A DNA stretch of 32,908 bases from Bacteroidota bacterium (GCA_023412195.1 JAEYNZ010000164.1:1-32908); one strand, 5' to 3'; shown: positions 15,761 through 24,280, counted from the first letter of the stretch. Numbers and translations are program-made. Notes: a model not told the origin generated them from the letters alone.

Positions 15761-18025
15761 ATGAAACAACTCATACAAGACCTTAAAAAAGGAAATACAT
15801 TACTGGAAGAAGTTCCTGCCCCACGAGTAAAATCCGGTAAAGTTTTAATAAAAACTACCCGAAGCTTAGTATCTCTTGGCACTGAACGAATGCTGGTAGA
15901 ATTTGGCAAAGCCGGTATTATAGAAAAAGCCCGACAGCAGCCAGATAAAGTTAAACAGGTGCTGGATAAAATGAAAGCTGAGGGAGTGATGCCTACGCTT
16001 GAAGCGGTTTTCAATAAATTGAATCAGCCACTCCCCCTGGGATATTGTAATGTGGGTGTTGTGGAAGAAGTTGGAAAAGGAGTTCATGGTTTTAATATAG
16101 GAGACCGGATAGCATCCAACGGTAACCACGCAGAATATATTCTTATCCCTGAAAATCTTTGTGCCAAAATTCCTGATAATGTTTCAGACGAAGAAGCCGC
16201 ATTTACTGTAATTGGTTCAATCGGGCTTGAAGGCATTCGGTTATGCAATCCTACATTTGCTGAAACCATTGTGGTGATTGGCCTTGGCTTAATTGGTCTT
16301 GTATCAGCAGAACTCTTACGTGCGAATGGCTGCCGCGTCATAGGTTATGATTTCGACCAGCAAAAGGTTGAAATGGCACAGTCGAAAGGAATCACTGCAT
16401 TCAATCCCGCTCAGGGTACTGATCCAGTTAAATTTGTTCAGCAGGCTACCAATGGTGTGGGTGCAGATGGAGTCATTATAACCGCTTCCAATAAAAGCGA
16501 TGAGATCATCCACCAGGCTGCCGAAATGAGCCGCCAGCGCGGCCGTATCATCCTGGTGGGCGTTATTGGACTGAATCTCCGCCGCGATGATTTCTTTAAA
16601 AAGGAACTCACTTTCCAGGTTTCCTGCTCTTATGGTCCCGGGCGATATGATGATGACTACGAGCAAAAAGGACATGATTATCCTATAGGTTATGTCCGAT
16701 GGACAGAAAAACGCAATTTTGAAGCCATCCTCCAAGCCATCTCTTCGGGTCAACTCAATGTAAAGCCACTCATCACAGAACGGGTAAAACTGGAAGATTA
16801 CAACCAGGTTTATGGCGACATGCGCAAGGCAGGCTCCATTGCTTCTATTTTGGTATATCCTGAAAATAGTCAGAGAAACAATTCTGTTAAGGTAACAAAC
16901 CAATCTTTTATAGCTGCTAAAGGTGTATTTGGTATTATAGGTGCAGGTAATTTTACCTCTGCCACCATAATACCGGGAATGAATGCTGCCGCAGCAAATT
17001 TAAAATATATTGCAAGCGCAGGTGGCCTGTCAGCTAAAACTCTCGCAAAAAAAGGCAATGTTGCTGTAGCTACTTCCGATTACAGGGAAATTCTCAACGA
17101 CCCGGAAGTAGATACCGTAATGATTACCACCCGGCACAACCTCCATGCCCGGATGACCATCGAAAGCCTCCAGGCAGGTAAAAATGTATTTGTTGAAAAA
17201 CCTCTGTGCCTAAACGAAGAAGAATTGGAACAAATCATCGAAGCAGCGTCATTGCGAGGAGAGGCTCCGAGGAACGAAGGAGACACGACGAAGCGAACTT
17301 TTGGCAAAGCTTCCCACGCCCCAATCGAAGGATCTGCCAACAATGGACAGATTGCCTGCCTACCGGACAGGCAGGCTTCGTCGGGAATACCTCCTCGCAA
17401 TGACGGCTCCGCTGGGCCAATGGTGGTAGTAGGATTTAACAGAAGGTTCGCCCCTCTTGCCCAAAAGATGAAAAGTCTGCTGGGTGAAGGTCCAAAAAAC
17501 ATTGTAGCTACAATGAATGCTGGCTTCCTCCCACCAGAAGTATGGGTACATGACCTGGAAATTGGTGGTGGCCGTATTATAGGCGAAGCCTGTCATTACA
17601 TCGATTTATGCACTTATCTGGCAGGAAGCAAGGTAAAAGCCGTTTGCATGAACAGCATGGGAGCCAATCCGCAGGAAAACACCGATAATGCCAGCATTCT
17701 GTTAAAATATGAAAATGGCTCCAATGCCGTAATCAACTATTTCGCCAACGGCAGCAAAGCTTATTCCAAGGAACGGATAGAAGCTTACAGCCAGGAGAAA
17801 ACCCTGATCATCGACAACTGGCGGGTATTGAAAGGATATGGTACAAAGGGATTCTCAAAACTAAAAACCAAATTGGATAAAGGACACAAAACCCAGTTTA
17901 AGCTTCTGGTGGAATCAATTAAAACCGGAAAACCAATTATTCCGTTTGATGAAATTGTGAACACAACAAGGGCCAGTTTTGCAGCTATCAAAAGTTTGAA
18001 AGAAGGAGGATGGGTGGAGGTTTAG
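15761..18025 (+). CDS. Bi-domain oxidoreductase: zinc-type alcohol dehydrogenase-like plus Gfo/Idh/MocA, with in-frame palindromic insert
   Basis: 754 residues. Residues 1 to about 365 are a medium-chain dehydrogenase/reductase-like domain (ESLGTER-like segment, VVIGLGLIGLVSAELL near 170). From about 385 a Gfo/Idh/MocA domain begins with GVFGIIGAGNFTSATIIPGM and carries NVFVEKPL near 475. This fusion is a known type in bacterial polysaccharide loci, often beside a heparinase-like gene as here. Residues about 496-549 (nt 17247-17406) are foreign: a palindromic repeat element read through in frame between a helix and the strand VVVGFNRRF. The reaction is probably redox modification of a nucleotide sugar, not further defined. 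Confidence 0.86.
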   Translation: MKQLIQDLKKGNTLLEEVPAPRVKSGKVLIKTTRSLVSLGTERMLVEFGKAGIIEKARQQPDKVKQVLDKMKAEGVMPTLEAVFNKLNQPLPLGYCNVGVVEEVGKGVHGFNIGDRIASNGNHAEYILIPENLCAKIPDNVSDEEAAFTVIGSIGLEGIRLCNPTFAETIVVIGLGLIGLVSAELLRANGCRVIGYDFDQQKVEMAQSKGITAFNPAQGTDPVKFVQQATNGVGADGVIITASNKSDEIIHQAAEMSRQRGRIILVGVIGLNLRRDDFFKKELTFQVSCSYGPGRYDDDYEQKGHDYPIGYVRWTEKRNFEAILQAISSGQLNVKPLITERVKLEDYNQVYGDMRKAGSIASILVYPENSQRNNSVKVTNQSFIAAKGVFGIIGAGNFTSATIIPGMNAAAANLKYIASAGGLSAKTLAKKGNVAVATSDYREILNDPEVDTVMITTRHNLHARMTIESLQAGKNVFVEKPLCLNEEELEQIIEAASLRGEAPRNEGDTTKRTFGKASHAPIEGSANNGQIACLPDRQASSGIPPRNDGSAGPMVVVGFNRRFAPLAQKMKSLLGEGPKNIVATMNAGFLPPEVWVHDLEIGGGRIIGEACHYIDLCTYLAGSKVKAVCMNSMGANPQENTDNASILLKYENGSNAVINYFANGSKAYSKERIEAYSQEKTLIIDNWRVLKGYGTKGFSKLKTKLDKGHKTQFKLLVESIKTGKPIIPFDEIVNTTRASFAAIKSLKEGGWVEV
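17247..17406 (+). repeat. CATTGCGAGG palindromic element inside the oxidoreductase gene
   Basis: Starts CGTCATTGCGAGG and ends CCTCGCAATGACG, a perfect 13-base terminal inverted repeat, with a CCTGCC/GGCAGG palindrome in the interior (about 17350-17374). It encodes about 53 residues without a stop (RGEAPRNEGDTTKRTFGKAS and on). A partial second copy lies just downstream of the gene, at about 18037-18110. Confidence 0.88.
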
Positions 18026-18238
18026 GTGCAAAACAGGAACAGATTGCCTGCCTCCCGGCAGGAAGGCTTCCCGCTTCGTGCCTTGCGGTCGCAATGACGA
18101 CTCCGCCGGCGCGCTGATGTCCCCTACTCCAACGTCGTTATTAAAAGAAGTGGCTCCGGGAACGAAGGTTTCACTATAAAGCAAACTGTCTGATACACGG
18201 TCCAACCTAAATAAATACCAACAAAAACATATATTTAA
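18026..18238. repeat. Partial palindromic element between the oxidoreductase and wecB genes
   Basis: CAGATTGCCTGCCTCCCGGC, then GCTTCCCGCTTCG and GCAATGACG, repeats the right half of the element at 17247-17406. A GTGGCTCCGGGAACGAAGG segment further on (about 18150) resembles its left half. So the spacer is probably a decayed copy. No gene. Confidence 0.7.
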
Positions 18239-19327
18239 ATGAAAATCGACCTCATAGCCGGAGCACGTCCCAACTTTATGAAAATTGCTCCTATCATTGA
18301 TGCAATAAAACAAGCACAAGCTGAAGGTAAAAATATTTCATTCCGGTTAGTACATACCGGACAGCACTACGATAAAAACATGAGCGGCAACTTTTTTGAA
18401 CAGCTTGGCATACCTGAACCAGATGAAAATCTGGGGGCCGGTGGTGGCACGCAGGCTGAACAGACTGCAGCCATTATGATAGGTTATGAAAAACTCTTGC
18501 TGCAGGAAAAACCCGATCTATGCTTGGTGGTGGGTGATGTAACTTCTACGATGGCTTGCTCCATTGCTGCTCAAAAGCTGAATGTAAAAGTGGCGCATGT
18601 GGAAGGCGGGATCCGTTCAGGTGACTGGACAATGCCCGAGGAAATCAATCGTATGGTAACCGACAGCATCACCAATTATTTTTTTACCACCACAAATATT
18701 GCAGATGAAAACCTGCTAAAGTCAGGGGTGCCACAAGAAAGAATTTTTAGAGTAGGCAACACCATGATTGATACCCTGCTTAAACATCGTCCCCGTTTTC
18801 AAAAGCCTTCGGTGTGGGATGCTCTGAATCTGGAGAAAGGAAAATACATAGTCATGACGTTGCACCGTCCTGCCAATGTTGATGAGGAGTCCAAACTGAA
18901 GGAGTTACTTGATGAAATAATCGATCATTCGCAAAACCTGCCGCTGATTTTCCCTGTACACCCTCGTACAGCCAAAATACTAAAAAACCTAGGCATTGCT
19001 CATGAACGCCTGCACATGATTGAACCATTGGGTTACCTTGAATTTAATTTTCTGGTAGAAAATTCTTTTGCTGTGATAACTGACTCAGGAGGTATCACTG
19101 AAGAAACCACAGTGATGGGAATCCCCTGCATGACGTTACGTGACAACACAGAGCGACCGGAAACCATTACCATTGGCACAAACGAACTGATCGGCACCAA
19201 TCCAAAAGCAATTAAACCTGCCATGGAAAAGTTGTTTGCAGGCAACTGGAAAAAAGGGTCTATCCCGGAATTATGGGATGGTAAAACAGCGGAGCGGATC
19301 GTTGATATCCTGTTAAAGGTATTGTAG
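18239..19327 (+). CDS. wecB: UDP-N-acetylglucosamine 2-epimerase (non-hydrolysing)
   Basis: 362 residues. Converts UDP-GlcNAc to UDP-ManNAc in the cytoplasm. Motifs in order: GARPNFMKIAPI at the N-terminus, HTGQHYDKNMSG near 38-49, VVGDVTSTMA near 98-107, HVEGGIRSGDWTMPEEINR near 122-140, VHPRT near 241-245 and TDSGGITEE near 281-289. Length and motifs are normal. With the dehydrogenase at 7336 it completes the route to UDP-ManNAcA, although the two genes are 9 kb apart. The next gene follows after 5 bases. Confidence 0.93.
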   Translation: MKIDLIAGARPNFMKIAPIIDAIKQAQAEGKNISFRLVHTGQHYDKNMSGNFFEQLGIPEPDENLGAGGGTQAEQTAAIMIGYEKLLLQEKPDLCLVVGDVTSTMACSIAAQKLNVKVAHVEGGIRSGDWTMPEEINRMVTDSITNYFFTTTNIADENLLKSGVPQERIFRVGNTMIDTLLKHRPRFQKPSVWDALNLEKGKYIVMTLHRPANVDEESKLKELLDEIIDHSQNLPLIFPVHPRTAKILKNLGIAHERLHMIEPLGYLEFNFLVENSFAVITDSGGITEETTVMGIPCMTLRDNTERPETITIGTNELIGTNPKAIKPAMEKLFAGNWKKGSIPELWDGKTAERIVDILLKVL

Positions 19328-19332
19328 GATCA

Positions 19333-20922
19333 ATGCGAAAATTCCTGCTAATCTTTTTTACCCTTAACTATCTCCGGCCAGTTCAGGTGCAATATCAGTT
19401 CTGGTATCGGTTCCGCAGGATGTGGAGGAGCCTAACGGGATATAAATACAATCTCTCATTTAATAAAGAAGGAAAGACATTGGTTTTAACTCCCTGGATT
19501 AACAAGCCAATTTCCTTATCAAATAATACTTTCACTTTTTTAAATCTCTCAAAAAAATATCCGGAAAAAAAAATAAACTGGATCGACAATTCCTACGGCA
19601 AGCTCTGGACGTATAACCTTAATTATATGGATTATCTGCTCCAGCCGGAAATTGAACAGGAAACCAGCAGAAAGTTAATTGAAGATTTCATTCATAATTT
19701 AGATCAGAAATCAATTGGATTAGATCCATATCCCATTGCTCTCAGAGGCATCAACTGGATAAAGTTCTTTTCACAAAACCCATCAATCAGTTCCTCCTTC
19801 AATAATTCACTTTATGCACAGTATATAATTCTGCTTGACAATTTAGAGTATCACCTTTTAGGCAATCACTTGCTTGAAGATGGGTTTAGTCTATTGTTTG
19901 GTGCTTTCTATTTCCAGGATGATAAATTATACAGGTCAGCAACCAAAATAATGAAGCAGGAACTGAATGAGCAAATTCTTGCAGACGGAGCCCACTTTGA
20001 ACTGAGTCCCATGTACCACCAGATCATCCTCGACCGCCTGCTCGACTGTATCAACCTTTTACAAAACAACCAAAGCTTTGAAGATCAGGAAACCCTTCTA
20101 CAACTGATGCAGGAAAAAGCACAACAGATGTTAGTATGGTTAAACTATATCACATTTACCAACGGGAACATTCCCTTACTGAATGATTCAGCCCCCGGTA
20201 TCGCACCCACCACCACCCAACTCAACGCCTATGCCCAACGTTTAGGCGTTCGTGTAATTCGTCCTAATTCGTGCAATTTATCCCCCTCAGGCTACCGTAA
20301 ATTCTCCTCCCCCATCTACGAATGTGTTATCGACACCGGCAACATCATCCCATCCTACCAACCGGGCCATGCACATGCCGATACATTCAATTTTGTATTA
20401 AATGTGCATAATGAACCATTAATAGTGGATACCGGTATTTCCACATATGAAGCAAATGAAACCCGGTTAAAAGAGCGAGGAACGGCAGCACATAATACAG
20501 TTACGATACAGGATAAAAACTCATCTGAGATCTGGTCTTCATTCAGGGTGGCACAGCGGGCAGAAGTTACAATAGAGAAAGAGACTGATGACTTCATTAA
20601 AGCCTCACATAATGGATATCGCCGATTAAATACCATACATTCCAGAGAATGGAAATTTTTAAATGATGTTATAATTATAAAAGACAGCCTTGCCGGGAAA
20701 ATTACTGAAGGAAAAGCTCATCTTATACTGGCTCCGGGGATAAATCCTGTGCTAAATAATGAAAAACTGGATTTAGGAAAAGCAGTAATTTCTTTTAAAA
20801 ATGCATTGTCGGTAAAATTCGTACCCACTAAATTACCTGCCGGATATAATATATTTACAGAAAATGTGACCGTTGAAATAACTTTCAATGAATATGTCGA
20901 ATATACCATTGCTCTAAGTTAA
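19333..20922 (+). CDS. Heparinase II/III-like polysaccharide lyase-family protein with short repeat insert
   Basis: 529 residues. An alpha/alpha-toroid-like N-terminal half contains the conserved HLLGNHLLEDGFSLLFGA and DGAHFELSPMYHQIILD. The C-terminal beta-sandwich has QPGHAHADTFNFVL and VDTGISTYE, typical of heparinase II/III family members encoded in exopolysaccharide loci. No signal peptide is evident. The role may be trimming or control of the polysaccharide, by analogy with alginate lyase in alginate loci; this is inference. Residues 306-315 (VRVIRPNSCN) are encoded by an ATTCGTG repeat, in a loop before SPSGYRKFSS. It is followed after 3 bases by a glycosyltransferase. Confidence 0.85.
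   Translation: MRKFLLIFFTLNYLRPVQVQYQFWYRFRRMWRSLTGYKYNLSFNKEGKTLVLTPWINKPISLSNNTFTFLNLSKKYPEKKINWIDNSYGKLWTYNLNYMDYLLQPEIEQETSRKLIEDFIHNLDQKSIGLDPYPIALRGINWIKFFSQNPSISSSFNNSLYAQYIILLDNLEYHLLGNHLLEDGFSLLFGAFYFQDDKLYRSATKIMKQELNEQILADGAHFELSPMYHQIILDRLLDCINLLQNNQSFEDQETLLQLMQEKAQQMLVWLNYITFTNGNIPLLNDSAPGIAPTTTQLNAYAQRLGVRVIRPNSCNLSPSGYRKFSSPIYECVIDTGNIIPSYQPGHAHADTFNFVLNVHNEPLIVDTGISTYEANETRLKERGTAAHNTVTIQDKNSSEIWSSFRVAQRAEVTIEKETDDFIKASHNGYRRLNTIHSREWKFLNDVIIIKDSLAGKITEGKAHLILAPGINPVLNNEKLDLGKAVISFKNALSVKFVPTKLPAGYNIFTENVTVEITFNEYVEYTIALS
20248..20279 (+). repeat. ATTCGTG repeat inside the heparinase-like gene
   Basis: GTTCGTGTAATTCGTCCTAA and the following TTCGTGCAATT are the same repeat that flanks the GxxExxY genes (for example 4550-4582 and 7292-7324). 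The frame used here avoids the TAA that one of the three frames would contain. Confidence 0.85.
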
Positions 20923-20925
20923 CTT

Positions 20926-22110
20926 ATGAAAATTCTATATCTCACTTTCTACTTTAAACCTGATCTGTGTGCCGGTTCATTCCGCAATACACCCCTGGTA
21001 AATGAACTATCGGAACTGATAAATGAAAATGACTCAATACATGTTATAACTACTATGCCAAACAGGTATAAATCGTTTTCAGAGGAAGCACTGGCATATG
21101 AAAAAAAAGGGAACATTGAAATCAACAGAATCAAATTGCCGGTCCATAGCAGCGGACTCATTGATCAGTCACTTGCATTTAAGGATTATTTCTTCAAAAC
21201 TTTAAATATTGTAAAAGATAAAGAATACGATCTGGTATTTGCATCGAGTTCACGATTGTTTACTGCATTTCTTGGAAGCATGATCAGCAGGAGAAAAGGA
21301 ATTCCGTTTTACGCTGATATACGTGATATATTTGTTGACACGCTTCAGGATGTGCTAAAAAACAAATATGTAAAGTTTCCTTTGCTGAAAGTATTAAAAC
21401 TCATTGAAAGAAATACAGTAAAACAGGCTACTCACATTAACCTGATCTCTGAGGGATTTAAGCCCTATTTTTCTAACAATAAGCATGCGAATTTTTCATT
21501 CTACACCAATGGTATAGATCCGGAATTTCTTGCATGGCCAAAATCCAATTCACTTCCAAAAACTGAATTTCTGATAACATATGCAGGAAACATTGGTGAA
21601 GGACAGGGACTCCATAAAATAATACCGGCAGCAGCCAAATTACTTGGTTCAAAATATACATTCCGTATAATTGGTGACGGAGGGAAAAAGGCTGAACTGG
21701 AAGAACAACTAAAAAAGGAAAATATTTCAAATGTTGAATTACTGCCTCCTACCAACAGAGCCAGGTTGATTGAATATTACAAGGAAACGGATTATCTGTT
21801 TCTTCATTTAAATGATTATAAGGCATTTGATAAGGTACTTCCATCAAAAATATTTGAATATGGGGCAACCGACAAACCTGTAATAGCAGGAGTGGGAGGT
21901 TTCGCAGCAAAATTTATTGAAAAAAATCTCAGCAACTACATTCTGTTTCCACCCGGGGATGCCAGAAATCTTGCAGATCAATTAGCTCAGTTTACATTCC
22001 AGTATCAGGAAAGGAAATCCTTTATTGAAAAATATGCCAGAACTACAATCGATAAGCAGATGGCCGTAAGTATTTTAAATACTGCCAACAAAAACAAAAA
22101 CATTGCATGA
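20926..22110 (+). CDS. Glycosyltransferase family 4
   Basis: 394 residues, GT-B. The N-terminus KILYLTFYFKPDLCAGSFRN is the pattern of WbuB/WcaI-like GT4 enzymes that act on undecaprenyl-linked sugars. The C-terminal domain has FLITYAGNIGEGQGLHKIIPA, then PSKIFEYGATDKPVIAGVGG, equivalent to the donor-binding region. It probably adds the second sugar to the lipid carrier, fitting its place next to epimerase and initiating-transferase genes. It overlaps the following gene by four bases (ATGA). Donor unknown. Confidence 0.9.
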   Translation: MKILYLTFYFKPDLCAGSFRNTPLVNELSELINENDSIHVITTMPNRYKSFSEEALAYEKKGNIEINRIKLPVHSSGLIDQSLAFKDYFFKTLNIVKDKEYDLVFASSSRLFTAFLGSMISRRKGIPFYADIRDIFVDTLQDVLKNKYVKFPLLKVLKLIERNTVKQATHINLISEGFKPYFSNNKHANFSFYTNGIDPEFLAWPKSNSLPKTEFLITYAGNIGEGQGLHKIIPAAAKLLGSKYTFRIIGDGGKKAELEEQLKKENISNVELLPPTNRARLIEYYKETDYLFLHLNDYKAFDKVLPSKIFEYGATDKPVIAGVGGFAAKFIEKNLSNYILFPPGDARNLADQLAQFTFQYQERKSFIEKYARTTIDKQMAVSILNTANKNKNIA

Positions 22111-23174
22111 ACATCCTCATCACCGGCGCATTTGGATTCGTCGGCACCAATCTTTCCAATTCTCTATCTTCAGCAGTAGATTCCCGCTTAATTGCCCTTG
22201 ATGTTGCTGAAGCTGTCAGCCATGAATACAATGAGTACCATTCCTGGGATATACTGGAGAAAATAAATGGAAAAGATATAGATGCCATCATTCATCTTGC
22301 AGGCAAAGCCCACGATACCAAAAACACTTCTGAAGAGAAAGTTTATTTTGACATCAATGTAGGGCTTACTGAAAAAATATTTGAATTCTTTTTGAAATCC
22401 AACGCTTCAAAGTTCATTTTCTTTAGCTCGGTAAAAGCAGCTGCCGATTCTGTAGAAGGAAACCATCTAACTGAGCATGCAGAACCCAAACCTGGCACTC
22501 CGTATGGAAAATCGAAGCTGGAGGGGGAACGGTATATTGAGAAAAGGTTGGCGGAATGGGAGAGCGCGAGGGGGAGAGAGGGCGAAGAGGCGAAGGGGCG
22601 AGAACTAGTGACTGAGCGAGGGGGCGAGGGGGCGAAAGGGCGAAAAGGAGAAGAAGAGATTTGCCTGGAACGTGAAAGACGGAAAGATAAAAAGGTGTAC
22701 ATCCTGAGGCCGTGTATGATTCATGGACCGGGGAATAAGGGGAATCTTAACCTGCTTTATAAAATTGTATCCAAAGGCATCCCATGGCCTTTGGGAGCCT
22801 ATCACAATAAGAGATCATTTACCTCAGTCGACAATCTGAACTTCATTATAAAGCGAATTATAGATTCCGATGTTGAACCGGGAACTTACCACATTGCCGA
22901 TGACGAACCTGTTTCAACTAACCGGTTGATTCAACTCATTGCGGAATCAAAAGGGGAGAAAGCCAGAATCTGGGAACCAGGTAAAAGTATCATTAATGGG
23001 CTGGCACGAATTGGTGATCTGTTGCATCTGCCATTGAATTCCGAAAGACTAAAAAAATTAACAGAGTCTTATGTTGTTTCAAACGAAAAGCTGAAACAGG
23101 CTCTTGGAGTGGAGAAGCTGCCTGTGAGTGCTGAAGAGGGACTGAGGAGGACTTTGGAGTCATTTAATAAGTAG
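22107..23174 (+). CDS. NAD-dependent nucleotide-sugar epimerase/dehydratase with in-frame repeat insert
   Basis: 355 residues, extended short-chain dehydrogenase. NAD-binding ITGAFGFVGTNL is at residues 5-16, then FFSSVKAAADS near 105-115 and the catalytic Y133-G-K-S-K137. Substrate-side motif ILRPCMIHGPGNKGNLNLLY starts near 199. Likely a UDP-HexNAc C4 epimerase or reductase acting with the lipid-linked unit. Residues about 149-188 (GREGEEAKGREL and on) are Lys/Glu/Gly/Arg-rich low complexity encoded by GGGGCGA repeats like those after the gene. Relatives go almost directly from the YxxxK helix to the next strand. Confidence 0.87.
   Translation: MNILITGAFGFVGTNLSNSLSSAVDSRLIALDVAEAVSHEYNEYHSWDILEKINGKDIDAIIHLAGKAHDTKNTSEEKVYFDINVGLTEKIFEFFLKSNASKFIFFSSVKAAADSVEGNHLTEHAEPKPGTPYGKSKLEGERYIEKRLAEWESARGREGEEAKGRELVTERGGEGAKGRKGEEEICLERERRKDKKVYILRPCMIHGPGNKGNLNLLYKIVSKGIPWPLGAYHNKRSFTSVDNLNFIIKRIIDSDVEPGTYHIADDEPVSTNRLIQLIAESKGEKARIWEPGKSIINGLARIGDLLHLPLNSERLKKLTESYVVSNEKLKQALGVEKLPVSAEEGLRRTLESFNK
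22551..22670 (+). repeat. GGGCGA repeat inside the epimerase gene
   Basis: Purine-rich GAGGGGGAGAGAGGGCGAAG-type words, repeated (AGAGGGCGAAGAGGCGAAGG near 22577 and GGGGGCGAGGGGGCGAAAGG near 22621). The same word set makes up 23175-23316 just downstream. It contributes about 40 codons with no stop. Confidence 0.85.
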
Positions 23175-23316
23175 AGAGGGGGCGAAGGGATGAGGGGGCG
23201 AAAAGGCGAAAGAATGAAGTGGCGAAGGGGAGAGAGGGCGAGAGGGCGAAAGATGAAGAGAAGGGGCGAAGGGGCGAGCTGAAGAGAAGGGGCGAAGAGG
23301 AGAAGAGAGAATAGGG
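23175..23316. repeat. Purine-rich GGGGCGAA array (left arm)
   Basis: Irregular repeats of GGGGCGAA/GGGCGAGA/AAGAGAAG on the + strand, directly after the epimerase stop and before the four-helix-bundle gene. The complementary pyrimidine-rich version follows that gene at 23717-23776, so the two can pair. A short related remnant is at about 26580-26617. Confidence 0.85.
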
Positions 23317-23341
23317 ATATCAATTTAATTCTTTAATAAAA

Positions 23342-23716
23342 ATGGAATTAATTCGCACGCACAAGGAGTTGAAGGTGTATAAGCTTTCATTTGAGGCAGG
23401 AATGGAAGTTTTTGAGATTTCAAAGTCGTTTCCTAAGGAAGAAAAATACTCGTTGACAGACCAGATAAGAAGGTCATCACGCTCAGTTTCTGGTAATATT
23501 GCAGAAGCATTTCGAAAAAGAAGATACCCAAAATCATTTGTGGCTAAATTGAGTGACGCCGACGGCGAAGCTGCCGAGACTCAGGTATGGTTGGATTATG
23601 CATTAGCTTGTAATTATATAGAATCAGAAATTCATACGCGTCTTTACGATAAATATGATCACATCATCTCAATGCTTGTAAACATGCAATCCAATTCTGA
23701 AAAATGGTCTATCTAG
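23342..23716 (+). CDS. Four-helix bundle protein (S23/IVP family)
   Basis: 124 residues of the four-helix bundle family first known from ORFs in 23S rRNA intervening sequences and structurally related to Avd of diversity-generating retroelements. Typical segments are LKVYKLSFEAGMEVFEISK, FPKEEKYSLTDQIRRSSRSV, SGNIAEAFRKRR and DADGEAAETQVWLDYALACN. Function is unknown. It lies between complementary GGGGCGAA and TTCGCCC arrays, and it interrupts the sugar genes, with which it has no evident link. Start: the ATG at 23342 gives MELIRTHKELKVYK, normal for the family. Confidence 0.9.
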   Translation: MELIRTHKELKVYKLSFEAGMEVFEISKSFPKEEKYSLTDQIRRSSRSVSGNIAEAFRKRRYPKSFVAKLSDADGEAAETQVWLDYALACNYIESEIHTRLYDKYDHIISMLVNMQSNSEKWSI

Positions 23717-23776
23717 TACTTTTCTCCCTTTCGCATTTTCGCTCCCTCGTCTTTTCGCCCTTTCGCCCTTTCGACT
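23717..23776. repeat. Pyrimidine-rich TTCGCCC array (right arm)
   Basis: Repeats of CTTTCGCCC and CCTCGTCTTTTCGCCC, the reverse complement of words in 23175-23316. It begins at the stop codon of the four-helix-bundle gene. Confidence 0.85.
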
Positions 23777-23834
23777 TTGCAAATTCTGGTACCATACCTT
23801 ATGGTTTTAATTACACAACCTATTTGGAATAAAA

Positions 23835-23863
23835 TTGTTAATATAAAAAATGCAATAAATTTG
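23835..23863 (+). promoter_or_regulatory. Putative Bacteroidetes-type promoter of the STAS-like gene
   Basis: TTG (23835-23837), 18 bases, then TAAATTTG (23856-23863). The ATG at 23870 follows 6 bases later, so the transcript would be almost leaderless. The same geometry is seen before the ATPase gene at 497. Confidence 0.5.
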
Positions 23864-23869
23864 CAAACA

Positions 23870-24211
23870 ATGAAATCTGAATTTTATATAGCAAATTATC
23901 TTCCTGCATCAGTTGCAACCCGTCAGTCAATAAAATTGATTGATAGTAAACTTTCGATGTTAAAAGATAAGGACATTGTCATTAACTTTAAAAACATTGA
24001 TTTCATTTCCCGTGCATTTGCTGATGAATTGTTTCACTTTCTTAATGATAAGAAGATTAAAATTCAATTTACAGGTACAAATCAGACAGTTTCGGAAATG
24101 CTTGATACTGTGGCCAAAAACCGGAACAGGAAAAACAAAAAATATCATTACATTGCGAATACTGAAATAAAAGATAAAAAGCAACTGGATTTAATCTTAT
24201 CCTTATTATAA
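23870..24211 (+). CDS. STAS-like domain protein (DUF4325)
   Basis: 113 residues from the ATG at 23870 (MKSEFYIANYLPASVATRQS). The core DIVINFKNIDFISRAFADEL matches the STAS-like DUF4325 family, with its conserved strand and a helix after FISxxFADEL. Family members are thought to take part in regulatory protein interactions; nothing more can be claimed. The frame is open 31 codons further up, but that region contains the promoter-like box and encodes atypical sequence, so I prefer the later start. In known cases a partner ATPase or sensor often lies next to it; none is seen here. Confidence 0.75.
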   Translation: MKSEFYIANYLPASVATRQSIKLIDSKLSMLKDKDIVINFKNIDFISRAFADELFHFLNDKKIKIQFTGTNQTVSEMLDTVAKNRNRKNKKYHYIANTEIKDKKQLDLILSLL

Positions 24212-24280
24212 ATATCTTTACCTGACCAATCTCCCGTTCCCTTATTCTTTTATCCGCCAATTCTTTAATTGCCTTGCAAT

